From NCBI GenBank assembly GCA_020059465.1, contig JAGVBZ010000021.1:43937-107936 (forward strand): a stretch of 64,000 bases of DNA. Direction: 5' to 3'. Shown piece by piece: positions 36,423 to 44,550 of this stretch. The DNA comes from Brevinematales bacterium (lineage in GTDB: Bacteria; Spirochaetota; Brevinematia; Brevinematales; GWF1-51-8). Under the pieces are notes generated by a model. The model was not told the origin of the DNA, made no database searches, and saw only the letters and a list, made by a program, of their open reading frames with translations. Both the position numbers and the translations under genes were made by a program. Positions within the stretch are counted from its first letter, which is position 1; the number at the start of each line of letters is the position of its first letter.

Positions 36423-39400
36423 TCATTTTACCTTGATAACTTCCGACTGGTCAGCGCCGTACGTCTCCTTGTCCTTCGGGCCGAAGGTTACATAGTACCT
36501 GAACGATAACGTCTTGGGATTCCCAATAACCTTCAGCGGAATCGCGAACTCGACATCCTGTTTGATGTAAATTTGCGCGTCCTTGGTATCGGGGATATCT
36601 ATCCATTGATCGCCCTTTTTCAATCGCAGGAGTAATACCTGGCTGTAATCGATACCGCCTAACGAGTCCCATCCCCCGCCGACCCAGTACTCCTTCCCGC
36701 CGTCGGTCGATATCCACAGACAGTGATTCTTGCTGAGATTTCCGAGCGGATTGTTGTAGAATTTCACCCCGATATAAAGAGTATCCGCTGTCACCGCCGC
36801 GATAACAGTCGAGATATCAAATATATTCTCTGAGGTCACGGGATCGCCCTGCGGGTCGTCGTATATCACAGCGCCGGGAAGTTTCGCAATATCGCCGGAA
36901 AACCCGTCCAGAGCAATCTTTCCCTTCATATCGGGAATTTTCGCGGATAACGGGTCTGTGCCGTGCGTCCATTCCCAGAAATCGGAGACCATATCACCGT
37001 CCGTATCCCAATTTGCCGGATCGGTGCCAATCGTCTTCTCGAACCCGTCGGAAAGGTTATCCCCGTCCGCGTCCGGCTCGAGCTGATAAAGTATCCGTTC
37101 GGTCGAGTCGGAACCCTGCACCTCTTTTCCCTCGGGGCCGGAGTTAATTAGGAACTTAATGTCCGCCCATACCGGATTCCCAATATACTTCATCGGCAGG
37201 ACGGCTTCGAGGGCATTCCCGGTGATAATATAATCGTTGCCGACCGAGCAGATCAGGTTCGTCCATTTCCCCGGCGCGCTGTTTACCGAGATCACGGTAC
37301 GAAGCAGATTATGCGTTCCCCATTCTGTCTTATACCCCCCGCCGTACCAGTATATCGAGGGAGTCATACCGGGAATGGTAATCCAGAATTCATAGTTGAC
37401 CGCTTTATTCCCGTCCGGATTTCCATAAAATCCCGCGCCGAAATAGAGGTTTTTATGATCGTAAAAAACATTAAAATTTGAAATATCATAAATATTCTGC
37501 TTCACAGTCGAATCGGAAGAGGGATCGATCAAGTACATCTTCCCGGGGACATTATTCCAATCCGCGAGAAAACCGTCAACAGCGAGAGGCACACCGGGAA
37601 GCTCGGAGGGCGGGGTCTTCTTGAGCGGGTTGAGCGCGTGAGTGATCTCCCAGTAATCGGAATAACCGTCGCCGTCGGTATCCCATTTCTTCGGGTCGGT
37701 GCCGTAATCCTTTTCCAACGAATCGGGGATGCCGTCCTTATCCGAGTCGGTTATTTTCGCCGGGGCGGTCGCGCTATTAAAAATAAATCCCTTCACTAAG
37801 GAAAGGTTCGTAAAAAATATTCTTTCCATGAGTGTTTCCGGCATCCCTATGGTCATAAAATTTGCATATGGGTAGGAATTCACCGGCTCGCCGGGGTAGA
37901 AATAGGAATGATAATAATTCCCCGACCCTATCGGTACCTGTTTCGTCTTATCCGCGCTCTTCCACGGATGCCAGTAAGGCTTATTGAAATAAAACACCAT
38001 CGGTGTATCGGGTTTTTCCTTTCCCCCGGAGTAGAAACGCGGGATTTGATAAACATACCAACGCTTGAGATTGGGGTCGTAATGGGCGGGATAATTATGA
38101 GACAATAACGCCGTACCGTACGGATCGGTGTGCTGGAACGATGCCGGAGCTATCCCCGCCGCGCGGTAAAATGCCATCTGCGCGACAGTCGTATCCCCGC
38201 AGTCCCCGATAAAGCATCCTTCCTTGATCAGGTGGTTGTATTGATAATTGATCCAACGAAAATCGTCCCATCGGTACTTATTACCGAAGTACTCCACGTA
38301 ATACTTTCCTTCCTTATATAACTTATGGGCGTTCTCCCATAACTCTTTCCATGCCGAATTATCTGCGTTAAAAGCATCCATGTTTTCTATACTGCTGAGG
38401 TACATCCGGTGGGCGTGCACCCAGTCCTCCAAGTTCCTCGCGGTCACTTCCAAATCGAATAACGCGAGGCCCTTATCGACAACAATCGAATGTATCTTCT
38501 CGAGTATATCGATACGGTCGACAAATTCCCGGTAAACTTCAAGATTCATTTTATCTAACTTCATCCGGTACATCGCGTCGAGAATATATGCGTGAGAATA
38601 ACGCGCGCGGTCGGCCCAGAATATCTTCGGAATAAGGGCGGCTTTTTCAAGCGCGTACGGACATTTCCAGCTATTCTGCCAATCGACGATTTTCCGGTAG
38701 AATTGGTACTGTTTGACAGCATCCTCCGCGATCGCCTTTTTTACTTCGTTATCCGCCATGGAGTAGATCATACTGTTCGCGAGCGCTATAGCCGCAGTGA
38801 TACTATCCCCCGCTCTGTAACAATCCATAGAAAGAAGGTGGAGATACAATGCCAGCGCAGAGTTTTCCATCCGGTACATGACTGATGCGGGTTCGCAGTT
38901 TTCGACATTTTTGAACTCGGTATCGGAACTCTGCGCCCATATTAGAATATTCTGCTTATATTTCGACTCGTCCAATCCGAATTGGGATAACGATAGGGAA
39001 AACTCGAACACGTCCGCCCCGGCGAACTCAGCCTTTACCGGAAGGGAATTCTCCTTAGTGATTAAATTATTCAGCCACATCCATGGAGTGCCCTGCTTAT
39101 TCCATCCCATCCCTACCTGAAAGTCGCAGTACCCGTCGCCGGTACAGTCGATCAGCACAAAAAACCATCCCGGATTGGCGGGTTTCTTCGCGGTACGGAT
39201 AATCCCGTAGAGCATATCCCCATCTACAGCGAAACTCGCGCCGATAATATTTAGCGCGGGATTTTTCGACGGATTATTCGCGGGGTTATCGATCACCGAA
39301 AATCCGCCGCCGCCCCATTCCGTATCCTTCCCGTCGATCTTTATCCCGTTAATCACAGGCGCGGCGCATTTTCGGAAGTATTCATCCTGTAGTACAAGTT

Positions 39401-39638
39401 CCCATCCGAGGAGTACGTCGGGATTTTTATCGCCGGTATATTTTTTCATGTTGATAAACGCCTTCTGGAAATCCGTACCTGTTACATTATCAGCCGAAAG
39501 GATTTCAGACTGTGCGGCTATCGATGGATATGCAGTCTCAAGCCCCTTCATCGCCGGGAAATCAGCCCCCTGAACAATCGATAAACCTCCGTTCGATACG
39601 ATGAAAAGTAAAGATAGAAATAGTCTCGTGTGTTTCAT
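36423..39638 (-). CDS. Large secreted protein: three CBM9/DOMON-like domains, transglutaminase-like core, two calcium-type linkers
   Basis: 1071 residues. Signal peptide (about 1-24, cleavage near IVQGA). Three related beta-sandwich domains each begin with an IDG/LDGF...W motif: about 105-235 (INGIKIDGKDTEW), about 710-865 (PLAVDGFLADWNNVPG) and about 925-1071 (KIALDGFSGDIAKLPG), like the carbohydrate-binding CBM9/DOMON-like modules. Between the first two lies a helical region and a transglutaminase-like core (about 470-545; GDCGDTTVAQMAFYRAAGIA, later HNYPAHYDPNLKRWYVY) with Cys, His and Asp in order. Two thrombospondin-type-3-like calcium segments (DSDKDGIPDSLEKDYGTDP and DADGDNLSDGFEKTIGTDP) precede domains two and three. 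Start: ATG at 39638, GGGAGG 6 bases upstream. Likely a surface or exported glycan-associated protein; the reaction is unknown. Confidence 0.8.
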   Translation of the reverse strand: MKHTRLFLSLLFIVSNGGLSIVQGADFPAMKGLETAYPSIAAQSEILSADNVTGTDFQKAFINMKKYTGDKNPDVLLGWELVLQDEYFRKCAAPVINGIKIDGKDTEWGGGGFSVIDNPANNPSKNPALNIIGASFAVDGDMLYGIIRTAKKPANPGWFFVLIDCTGDGYCDFQVGMGWNKQGTPWMWLNNLITKENSLPVKAEFAGADVFEFSLSLSQFGLDESKYKQNILIWAQSSDTEFKNVENCEPASVMYRMENSALALYLHLLSMDCYRAGDSITAAIALANSMIYSMADNEVKKAIAEDAVKQYQFYRKIVDWQNSWKCPYALEKAALIPKIFWADRARYSHAYILDAMYRMKLDKMNLEVYREFVDRIDILEKIHSIVVDKGLALFDLEVTARNLEDWVHAHRMYLSSIENMDAFNADNSAWKELWENAHKLYKEGKYYVEYFGNKYRWDDFRWINYQYNHLIKEGCFIGDCGDTTVAQMAFYRAAGIAPASFQHTDPYGTALLSHNYPAHYDPNLKRWYVYQIPRFYSGGKEKPDTPMVFYFNKPYWHPWKSADKTKQVPIGSGNYYHSYFYPGEPVNSYPYANFMTIGMPETLMERIFFTNLSLVKGFIFNSATAPAKITDSDKDGIPDSLEKDYGTDPKKWDTDGDGYSDYWEITHALNPLKKTPPSELPGVPLAVDGFLADWNNVPGKMYLIDPSSDSTVKQNIYDISNFNVFYDHKNLYFGAGFYGNPDGNKAVNYEFWITIPGMTPSIYWYGGGYKTEWGTHNLLRTVISVNSAPGKWTNLICSVGNDYIITGNALEAVLPMKYIGNPVWADIKFLINSGPEGKEVQGSDSTERILYQLEPDADGDNLSDGFEKTIGTDPANWDTDGDMVSDFWEWTHGTDPLSAKIPDMKGKIALDGFSGDIAKLPGAVIYDDPQGDPVTSENIFDISTVIAAVTADTLYIGVKFYNNPLGNLSKNHCLWISTDGGKEYWVGGGWDSLGGIDYSQVLLLRLKKGDQWIDIPDTKDAQIYIKQDVEFAIPLKVIGNPKTLSFRYYVTFGPKDKETYGADQSEVIKVK

Positions 39639-39696
39639 ACCGCGCCTCCCGATTGAATATAATATGCACCAGAATACACTATTTCTCAAGAATTGT

Positions 39697-39725
39697 TTGA
39701 CGTTTTTTATAGACTCCCCTATAAT
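39697..39725 (+). promoter_or_regulatory. Promoter of bioB
   Basis: TTGACG (39697-39702), 17-base spacer, perfect TATAAT (39720-39725), 34 bases before the start. No BirA-type operator (TTGTAAACC dyad) was recognised, although GTAAACTA follows the -10 box. Confidence 0.72.
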
Positions 39726-39759
39726 TATTGTAAACTATATATTTAGAAAGGTATACATT

Positions 39760-40749
39760 ATGAATCACATGAACGGGTTGATAGAGAGGGCGTACGGGGT
39801 TCTCGACGGGAAAGAGCTTGATAAGGGGCTTGCGATGGAATTATCTGCCATACATGGGAAAGATATTCCCGATCTGACCGCGCTCGCCCATAAGGTACGA
39901 ATAAAATTTTCTCCCGGCACGCATATCTGTACCATTATGAACGCAAAGTCCGGGCAATGCGCCGAAGACTGCCGTTACTGCGCCCAATCGCTCCATTCTA
40001 ATGCGGATATCGAAACCTATCCGATGATGTCCGCAGAAAACATCCTCACTGCCGCCGGCCGGGCCTATTCCAACGGCGCGGACTGTTTCGGCATCGTCAC
40101 ATCGGGACACGGTTATACGGAAGAGAATGACGAATTTCACGAGATTCTCGCGGCGGCGGATAGTATTCATCAGCGCTACCCCTCGCTGGACGTCGGCACA
40201 TCATTAGGCGTCCTATCTGACGGCACCGCCCGGCTTCTGGCCGAGCACGGGATACGTCACTACAACCACAATATTCAGGTCAACCCTTCGAAATACGGCG
40301 TTCTGGTGGCGACCACACATACTATAGAAGAACGCATGGAAACTTTACGCTTGCTGAAACGGAACGGGATCAGGGTATGCTCCGGGGGAATACTTGGATT
40401 GGGCGAGAGTATGACGGACCGGGTGGAACTTGCTTACGCGCTCCGGGACGCCGGCGCGGATATTATCCCCCTAAACGTCCTTGTCCCGATACAGGGTACC
40501 GCACTAGAGAAATCCGCCCCCCCGACAGTGATGGAGACCGCGAAAACATTCGCGATTTTCCGGCTGGTCAATCCACATGCGGTCATCAAGTTCGCCGCCG
40601 GGCGCGAGACGGTGATGAAGGACTTTCAGGGCATGCTCATGCTCGCGGGCGTCAACGGTTTCCTCACCGGGGGATACCTCACCACACGCGGACGAAGCGT
40701 CGGGGAGGATATCAGATTCTTAAACGAGATCAGGGTGTTTTACAGTTAA
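39760..40749 (+). CDS. bioB: Biotin synthase, probably the anaerobic (type II) form
   Basis: 329 residues. Radical-SAM enzyme that inserts sulfur into dethiobiotin. The SAM [4Fe-4S] triad is C67, C71, C74 in CAEDCRYCAQ. Of the ligands of the E. coli sacrificial [2Fe-2S] cluster, two cysteines remain (C109, C207 in RVCSGGILGLGE). The third is glycine (G146 in DVGTSLGVLS), and the arginine is lysine (K277 in VIKFAAGRE). An extra cysteine, C57 in HICTIMNAKSG, lies upstream of the triad. This pattern matches the type II BioB described for obligate anaerobes, which uses a 4Fe-5S cluster. Start: ATG at 39760 with AGAAAGG 8 bases upstream; a long frame upstream from 39601 is spurious. No bioA, bioD or bioF nearby. 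Confidence 0.92.
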   Translation: MNHMNGLIERAYGVLDGKELDKGLAMELSAIHGKDIPDLTALAHKVRIKFSPGTHICTIMNAKSGQCAEDCRYCAQSLHSNADIETYPMMSAENILTAAGRAYSNGADCFGIVTSGHGYTEENDEFHEILAAADSIHQRYPSLDVGTSLGVLSDGTARLLAEHGIRHYNHNIQVNPSKYGVLVATTHTIEERMETLRLLKRNGIRVCSGGILGLGESMTDRVELAYALRDAGADIIPLNVLVPIQGTALEKSAPPTVMETAKTFAIFRLVNPHAVIKFAAGRETVMKDFQGMLMLAGVNGFLTGGYLTTRGRSVGEDIRFLNEIRVFYS

Positions 40750-40793
40750 GTTCGATAATTTCAACCCTATCCAAATATACAACTGATAATTAT

Positions 40794-40822
40794 TTGACCA
40801 GTTTTTAAGAATCGTTTAGAAT
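40794..40822 (+). promoter_or_regulatory. Promoter of the hicBA toxin-antitoxin locus
   Basis: TTGACC (40794-40799), 17-base spacer, TAGAAT (40817-40822), 23 bases before the hicB start. Confidence 0.6.
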
Positions 40823-40845
40823 ATTAAAAATCCGGAGGAAATAAT

Positions 40846-41052
40846 ATGTTTCATAAATATACAATGGAATACTGGGTTGATGAGAATTGGTTTGTCGGAC
40901 GCCTGAAGGAAATTCCCGGTGTATTCAGCCAAGGGAAAACAGTTGAAGAATTAGAAGAAAACCTGAAAGACGCGTATAAAATCATGTCGGAAGCGAACAA
41001 CATTGAATTGAAGAGCGAAGTTTTTCATAAAGAAATCGGGGTCGATTCTTGA
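40846..41052 (+). CDS. hicB: HicB-type antitoxin
   Basis: 68 residues. YTMEYWVDENWFVGRLKEIPGVFSQGKTVEELEENLKDAY is the HicB partial RNase-H-like fold, which plugs the HicA toxin. No DNA-binding domain follows, as in short HicB proteins. CGGAGG lies 8 bases before the ATG. Its stop overlaps the TTG start of the toxin gene (TTGA), giving translational coupling. The order antitoxin-toxin is the reverse of E. coli hicAB. Confidence 0.88.
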   Translation: MFHKYTMEYWVDENWFVGRLKEIPGVFSQGKTVEELEENLKDAYKIMSEANNIELKSEVFHKEIGVDS

Positions 41053-41225
41053 AACGAACCTTTTTTATAAAAGAATTGACCGCGAAGGGCTGCCGAATAA
41101 AACGTCACGGTAGCCGTCATGATATCTATGAAAATATAAAAACCGGTAAAATCGCTCCGATTCCACGTCATTCTGAAATAAAAGAAACACTTTGTATGCT
41201 CATTCGTAGGCAGTTAGGACTATAA
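41049..41225 (+). CDS. hicA: HicA-type mRNA interferase toxin with TTG start
   Basis: 58 residues, the normal HicA size. The sequence starts MKRTFFIKELTAKGCRIKR and contains HGSRHDIYEN, the HicA double-stranded-RNA-binding fold with its catalytic histidine (H24; the family usually has GSHH or GSRH), then IPRHSEIKETLCMLIRRQLGL, the conserved PRHSEI-K---IR-QLG end. HicA cleaves mRNA and is blocked by HicB. The TTG at 41049 overlaps the hicB stop by four bases. No other start exists before the conserved region. The frame is intact, so the locus is probably functional. Confidence 0.88.
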   Translation: MKRTFFIKELTAKGCRIKRHGSRHDIYENIKTGKIAPIPRHSEIKETLCMLIRRQLGL

Positions 41226-41262
41226 ACTTTGTAACGGTACTCAATCATATCATTTGGAGAAT

Positions 41263-41317
41263 AAAAAACCGCCCTCGCTGCGCGGGAACAAGTCCCGCAC
41301 CCTGAAGACGGCTTTTT
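41263..41317. terminator. Bidirectional terminator between hicA and the DOMON unit
   Basis: AAAAAACCG ... CGGCTTTTT outer arms with an inner perfect GCGGGA / TCCCGC hairpin (41282-41298). T-rich on both sides, between convergent units. Confidence 0.65.
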
Positions 41318-41334
41318 ACTATTATATCGTTACC

Positions 41335-41574
41335 CTACTTCCCCTTCGGCTTGATCCCCAGAATCGTGCTCTTGATCCAGCCCCAGTTCAGGATGATATG
41401 CAGGATAACCAGCCCGCTGAAAACCGCTCCATTGATATTATGGACATCGAAAACCCACAAGGGGGAGGAGAGCAGCCCGAACTCTTCCATTTTCATGAGC
41501 GATATCGAAACAAACTGGATCAGGAATACAATAAACAATACCGGGTTCAGGAATTTCAATAATTTGCTTTTCAT
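41335..41574 (-). CDS. Small two-TM membrane protein, possible b-type cytochrome fragment (DUF4405-like)
   Basis: 79 residues. Two membrane helices (about 8-28 and 45-67) with a histidine at each side of the second helix: VHNINGAVFSG and VILHIILNWGW. This His-spaced pattern is that of the DUF4405/cytochrome-b-like family, where histidines bind haem. It starts 9 bases after the stop of a DOMON-domain lipoprotein, and DOMON proteins often bind haem and pass electrons to membrane cytochromes. The pair is therefore a plausible small electron-transfer unit, but haem binding is inference. Ends at a bidirectional terminator. Confidence 0.7.
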   Translation of the reverse strand: MKSKLLKFLNPVLFIVFLIQFVSISLMKMEEFGLLSSPLWVFDVHNINGAVFSGLVILHIILNWGWIKSTILGIKPKGK

Positions 41575-41583
41575 GCCCGTACC

Positions 41584-42138
41584 CTAGAATTTTACTTTTA
41601 CCATCGCAAGCTGTTTATGCTTGGATGTAAAGGTATCGTCCGCGCCGGCCGCGAAAACAACGGTGTGCTCGCCGGGTTCGAACGCCGAATCATAGGGATC
41701 GCGGTAGGAAAGGTCGATAGTGAACGTGATTTGGGTAAAACCGTCCTTCTCGAAACCGGTGCATGAAAGAATGTGGTCTTTTCCGCCGATTTCAGTATCC
41801 GGCTGGTGCTTCCACGGCTGTACGCCGAACTCGTCCCGCATATACGCTTTGCCGTCCTTCACATACCCGATATAAATATCGCCGTCCTTCATTTTGTTCT
41901 TCGCGTCGATCATAATCGATATCCATCCGGTCGTCTTACCCTGCAGGGTAAAGGTGATATTACTGTATGTACGGACCCATTCCAATGAAAAATTACCGCT
42001 GCTGATCTTTGTATCCCCTTTGGCAGACGCATCGACCTTCGGGACGGGATTATCCGTCTTTTCTTTTCCGTTGCACGCGGTAAATCCGCACATCACCATA
42101 ATAAAAGCAAAAGTTAATACACTGATTGTTTTTTTCAT
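41584..42138 (-). CDS. DOMON-domain lipoprotein
   Basis: 184 residues. Signal peptide with lipobox GFTAC, lipidated cysteine at 22. The mature part is a DOMON-type beta sandwich (about 48-184): FSLEWVRTYSNITFTLQGKTTGWISIMID, then DIYIGYVKDGKAYMRDEFG, FTIDLSYRDPYDSAFEPGEHTVVFAAG. DOMON domains bind haem or sugars in redox and surface proteins. Candidate ligands include M and H residues in the DEFGVQPWKHQPD loop. ATG at 42138 is supported by GGAGG 5 bases upstream. Co-transcribed with the two-TM protein that follows. Confidence 0.82.
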   Translation of the reverse strand: MKKTISVLTFAFIMVMCGFTACNGKEKTDNPVPKVDASAKGDTKISSGNFSLEWVRTYSNITFTLQGKTTGWISIMIDAKNKMKDGDIYIGYVKDGKAYMRDEFGVQPWKHQPDTEIGGKDHILSCTGFEKDGFTQITFTIDLSYRDPYDSAFEPGEHTVVFAAGADDTFTSKHKQLAMVKVKF

Positions 42139-42154
42139 ATCTTCCTCCTTGCTA

Positions 42155-42183
42155 ATCATATATCGCCTGTAAAAAAAAGGCAA
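42155..42183 (-). promoter_or_regulatory. Promoter of the DOMON/two-TM unit
   Basis: Minus strand TTGCCT (42183-42178), 17-base spacer, TATGAT (42160-42155), 17 bases before the ATG. Confidence 0.6.
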
Positions 42184-42269
42184 CAATCAGGAGATTCATG
42201 AAAAACGATGTCGAAAGTATTAAATCAAAAGAATCTGTACTTCCGGCGTCCGAAAAAACATAAAAAATA

Positions 42270-42297
42270 TTGAAAGTTTTCACTTTTACTTTATGAT
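42270..42297 (+). promoter_or_regulatory. Promoter of the glgB/cyclase unit
   Basis: TTGAAA (42270-42275), 16-base spacer, TATGAT (42292-42297), 37 bases before the glgB start. Confidence 0.6.
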
Positions 42298-42333
42298 ATA
42301 CAAGCTGTTTTTCTGAAAATCGAGGAGGGTTTT

Positions 42334-44535
42334 ATGATCCATACCGTATCGAAGGATATTCTCAACCGTGTCGTGCATTTCGATTATCATGACCCGTTTC
42401 ATGTCCTCGGGATTCACCCTATGGAAGTCGAGGGGAAAAACGTGGTCGCCATACGGCATTTTAACCCTGCCGCAAAAAAGATATGGGTGATCGATACCGA
42501 ATCGAAAAAAGAGTTCGAAATGGATAAAACTCATGACGAGGGGTTTTTCGAGTGCGTTTTTGAAAACCGGAAAAATGTATTCGATTACGAATATAAGGTA
42601 GAGTATCATAGCGGCGAAGCACACAAGTATCATGACCCTTATGCCTTCCTGCCTATCCTCGGCGAACAGGATATGTACTACTTCAGCAGCGGTACCCATC
42701 AGACAGTGTACGAGAAACTCGGCGCGCATATGATGACGATCAACAAGATCAAAGGCGTACATTTCGCGGTATGGGCGCCGAACGCCAAAGCGGTTTCGGT
42801 AGTCGGCGGGTTCAACGGATGGGATAACCGCCGTCACCAGATGCGCACTCTGGGGGGATGCGGGATATGGGAGATATTTATCCCGGGGCTTTCCGAGGGC
42901 GAGGTATATAAGTTTTCCATAAAATCCCAGCACAATCAGATTATCGAAAAAGCCGACCCGTATGCGTTTTATGCGGAACTCCGTCCCCGTACCGGATCGG
43001 TCGTATGGGATATCAACAAGTATAAATGGCACGATAAAGAATTCATGGAAAAGCGCGCGAAGAAACATAACCTTTCCGAGCCGATGTCCGCTTACGAGGT
43101 GCATCTCGGCTCATGGAAACGCGGCGCGAACAGCGAGTATATGACCTACAAGGAACTTGCCCACGATCTCGCTGAGTACTGCAACTATATGGGATACACT
43201 CATATCGAACTGATGCCGATTGCGGAACACCCGTTCGACGGCTCATGGGGATATCAGGTCACAGGATACTTCGCCCCTACGAGCCGCTTCGGATGCCCCG
43301 AGGACTTTATGAATTTCGTCGATTATATGCATCAGCACGATGTCGGAGTGATTGTGGACTGGGTTCCCGGGCACTTCCCGAAGGACTCGCACGGACTGAA
43401 CAACTTCGACGGCACTGCGCTGTATGAGCACTCCGACCCTCGCCAGGGCGAGCATATGGATTGGGGCACCAAGATTTTCAACTACGGCCGCAACGAAGTC
43501 AAATGTTTCCTTTTATCCAACGCCATCTTCTGGCTCGAGAAATATCATATCGACGGCCTCCGGGTGGACGCAGTCGCATCGATGCTTTACCTTGATTACA
43601 GCCGGAAGGAAGGGGAATGGGTTCCGAATATCTACGGCGGCCGCGAAAACCTCGAAGCCATCGCATTTATGAAGCAGATGAACGAAATCGTTTATGCCCG
43701 TTACCCCGGAGTGACCACTATCGCAGAGGAATCGACCGCGTTCGGCGGGGTATCCCGCCCTACCTACGTCGGCGGTCTCGGCTTCGAGTTCAAATGGAAC
43801 ATGGGCTGGATGAACGATACGCTCCGCTATTTCTCGAAAGAGCCTGTACATAGAAGATACCATCAGGGCGAACTGACATTCTCGCTCATTTATGCGTTCA
43901 GCGAAAACTTTGTCCTCGTACTCTCGCATGACGAGGTCGTACATGGAAAAAATTCGATCATCAATAAAATGCCCGGAGATATGTGGCAGAAATTCGCAAA
44001 CACGAGACTCCTTTATTTTTATATGTGGACACATCCCGGAAAGAAACTCCTTTTCCAGGGACAGGATTTCGGGCAATGGGACGAATGGCGTGCCGAATTC
44101 AGCATCGACTGGCATCTTGCGCAGTACGACCCGCACCGCAAACTGATGGAACTTGTGCGCGACCTTAACCATCTCTATAAGAGCGAACCCGCACTCCATG
44201 AGGTCGATTTCGAACCGTCGGGCTTCGAATGGATAGATTTCTATGATTCCGATAACAGCGTACTTTCGTTTATTCGGCGCGCGAAGAACGGCGATTTTGT
44301 AGTAGTCGCCTTGAACTTCACGCCGGTTCCCCGCCATAATTACCGTATCGGCGTCATCTACGAAGGCTTCTATAAGGAAATGCTGAACTCCGACGCATAC
44401 CAGTATTGGGGCGGAAATATCGGAAACGAGGGCGGCCGCTGGACAGATCCCATATCATGGCAGGGTAAGCCTCATTCTATCAATGCGACACTGCCTCCGC
44501 TCGGCGGAGTGGTATTCAAGCTTCAGAAACAATAA
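42334..44535 (+). CDS. glgB: 1,4-alpha-glucan branching enzyme (GH13, GlgB)
   Basis: 733 residues, full length. It forms alpha-1,6 branches in glycogen. Domains: N1 module (about 1-110; [11 protein letters not shown]), CBM48 (about 125-225; [23 protein letters not shown]), GH13 barrel (about 250-620) and C-terminal beta domain. Catalytic residues: nucleophile D412 in [13 protein letters not shown], acid/base glutamate in TTIAEEST (465/466), and aspartate in [19 protein letters not shown] lies 4 bases before the ATG. No glgA, glgC or glgP nearby; instead a CHASE2 adenylate cyclase follows after 15 bases, so glycogen branching and cyclic-nucleotide synthesis share a transcript. Confidence 0.97.
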   Translation: MIHTVSKDILNRVVHFDYHDPFHVLGIHPMEVEGKNVVAIRHFNPAAKKIWVIDTESKKEFEMDKTHDEGFFECVFENRKNVFDYEYKVEYHSGEAHKYHDPYAFLPILGEQDMYYFSSGTHQTVYEKLGAHMMTINKIKGVHFAVWAPNAKAVSVVGGFNGWDNRRHQMRTLGGCGIWEIFIPGLSEGEVYKFSIKSQHNQIIEKADPYAFYAELRPRTGSVVWDINKYKWHDKEFMEKRAKKHNLSEPMSAYEVHLGSWKRGANSEYMTYKELAHDLAEYCNYMGYTHIELMPIAEHPFDGSWGYQVTGYFAPTSRFGCPEDFMNFVDYMHQHDVGVIVDWVPGHFPKDSHGLNNFDGTALYEHSDPRQGEHMDWGTKIFNYGRNEVKCFLLSNAIFWLEKYHIDGLRVDAVASMLYLDYSRKEGEWVPNIYGGRENLEAIAFMKQMNEIVYARYPGVTTIAEESTAFGGVSRPTYVGGLGFEFKWNMGWMNDTLRYFSKEPVHRRYHQGELTFSLIYAFSENFVLVLSHDEVVHGKNSIINKMPGDMWQKFANTRLLYFYMWTHPGKKLLFQGQDFGQWDEWRAEFSIDWHLAQYDPHRKLMELVRDLNHLYKSEPALHEVDFEPSGFEWIDFYDSDNSVLSFIRRAKNGDFVVVALNFTPVPRHNYRIGVIYEGFYKEMLNSDAYQYWGGNIGNEGGRWTDPISWQGKPHSINATLPPLGGVVFKLQKQ

Positions 44536-44550
44536 TACAGGGGGTTATCA

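Noticed and set aside
39601..39759. N-terminal extension of bioB by 53 codons
   Set aside because: It runs through the bioB promoter and the 5' end of the divergent gene; ATG at 39760 has a ribosome-binding site.
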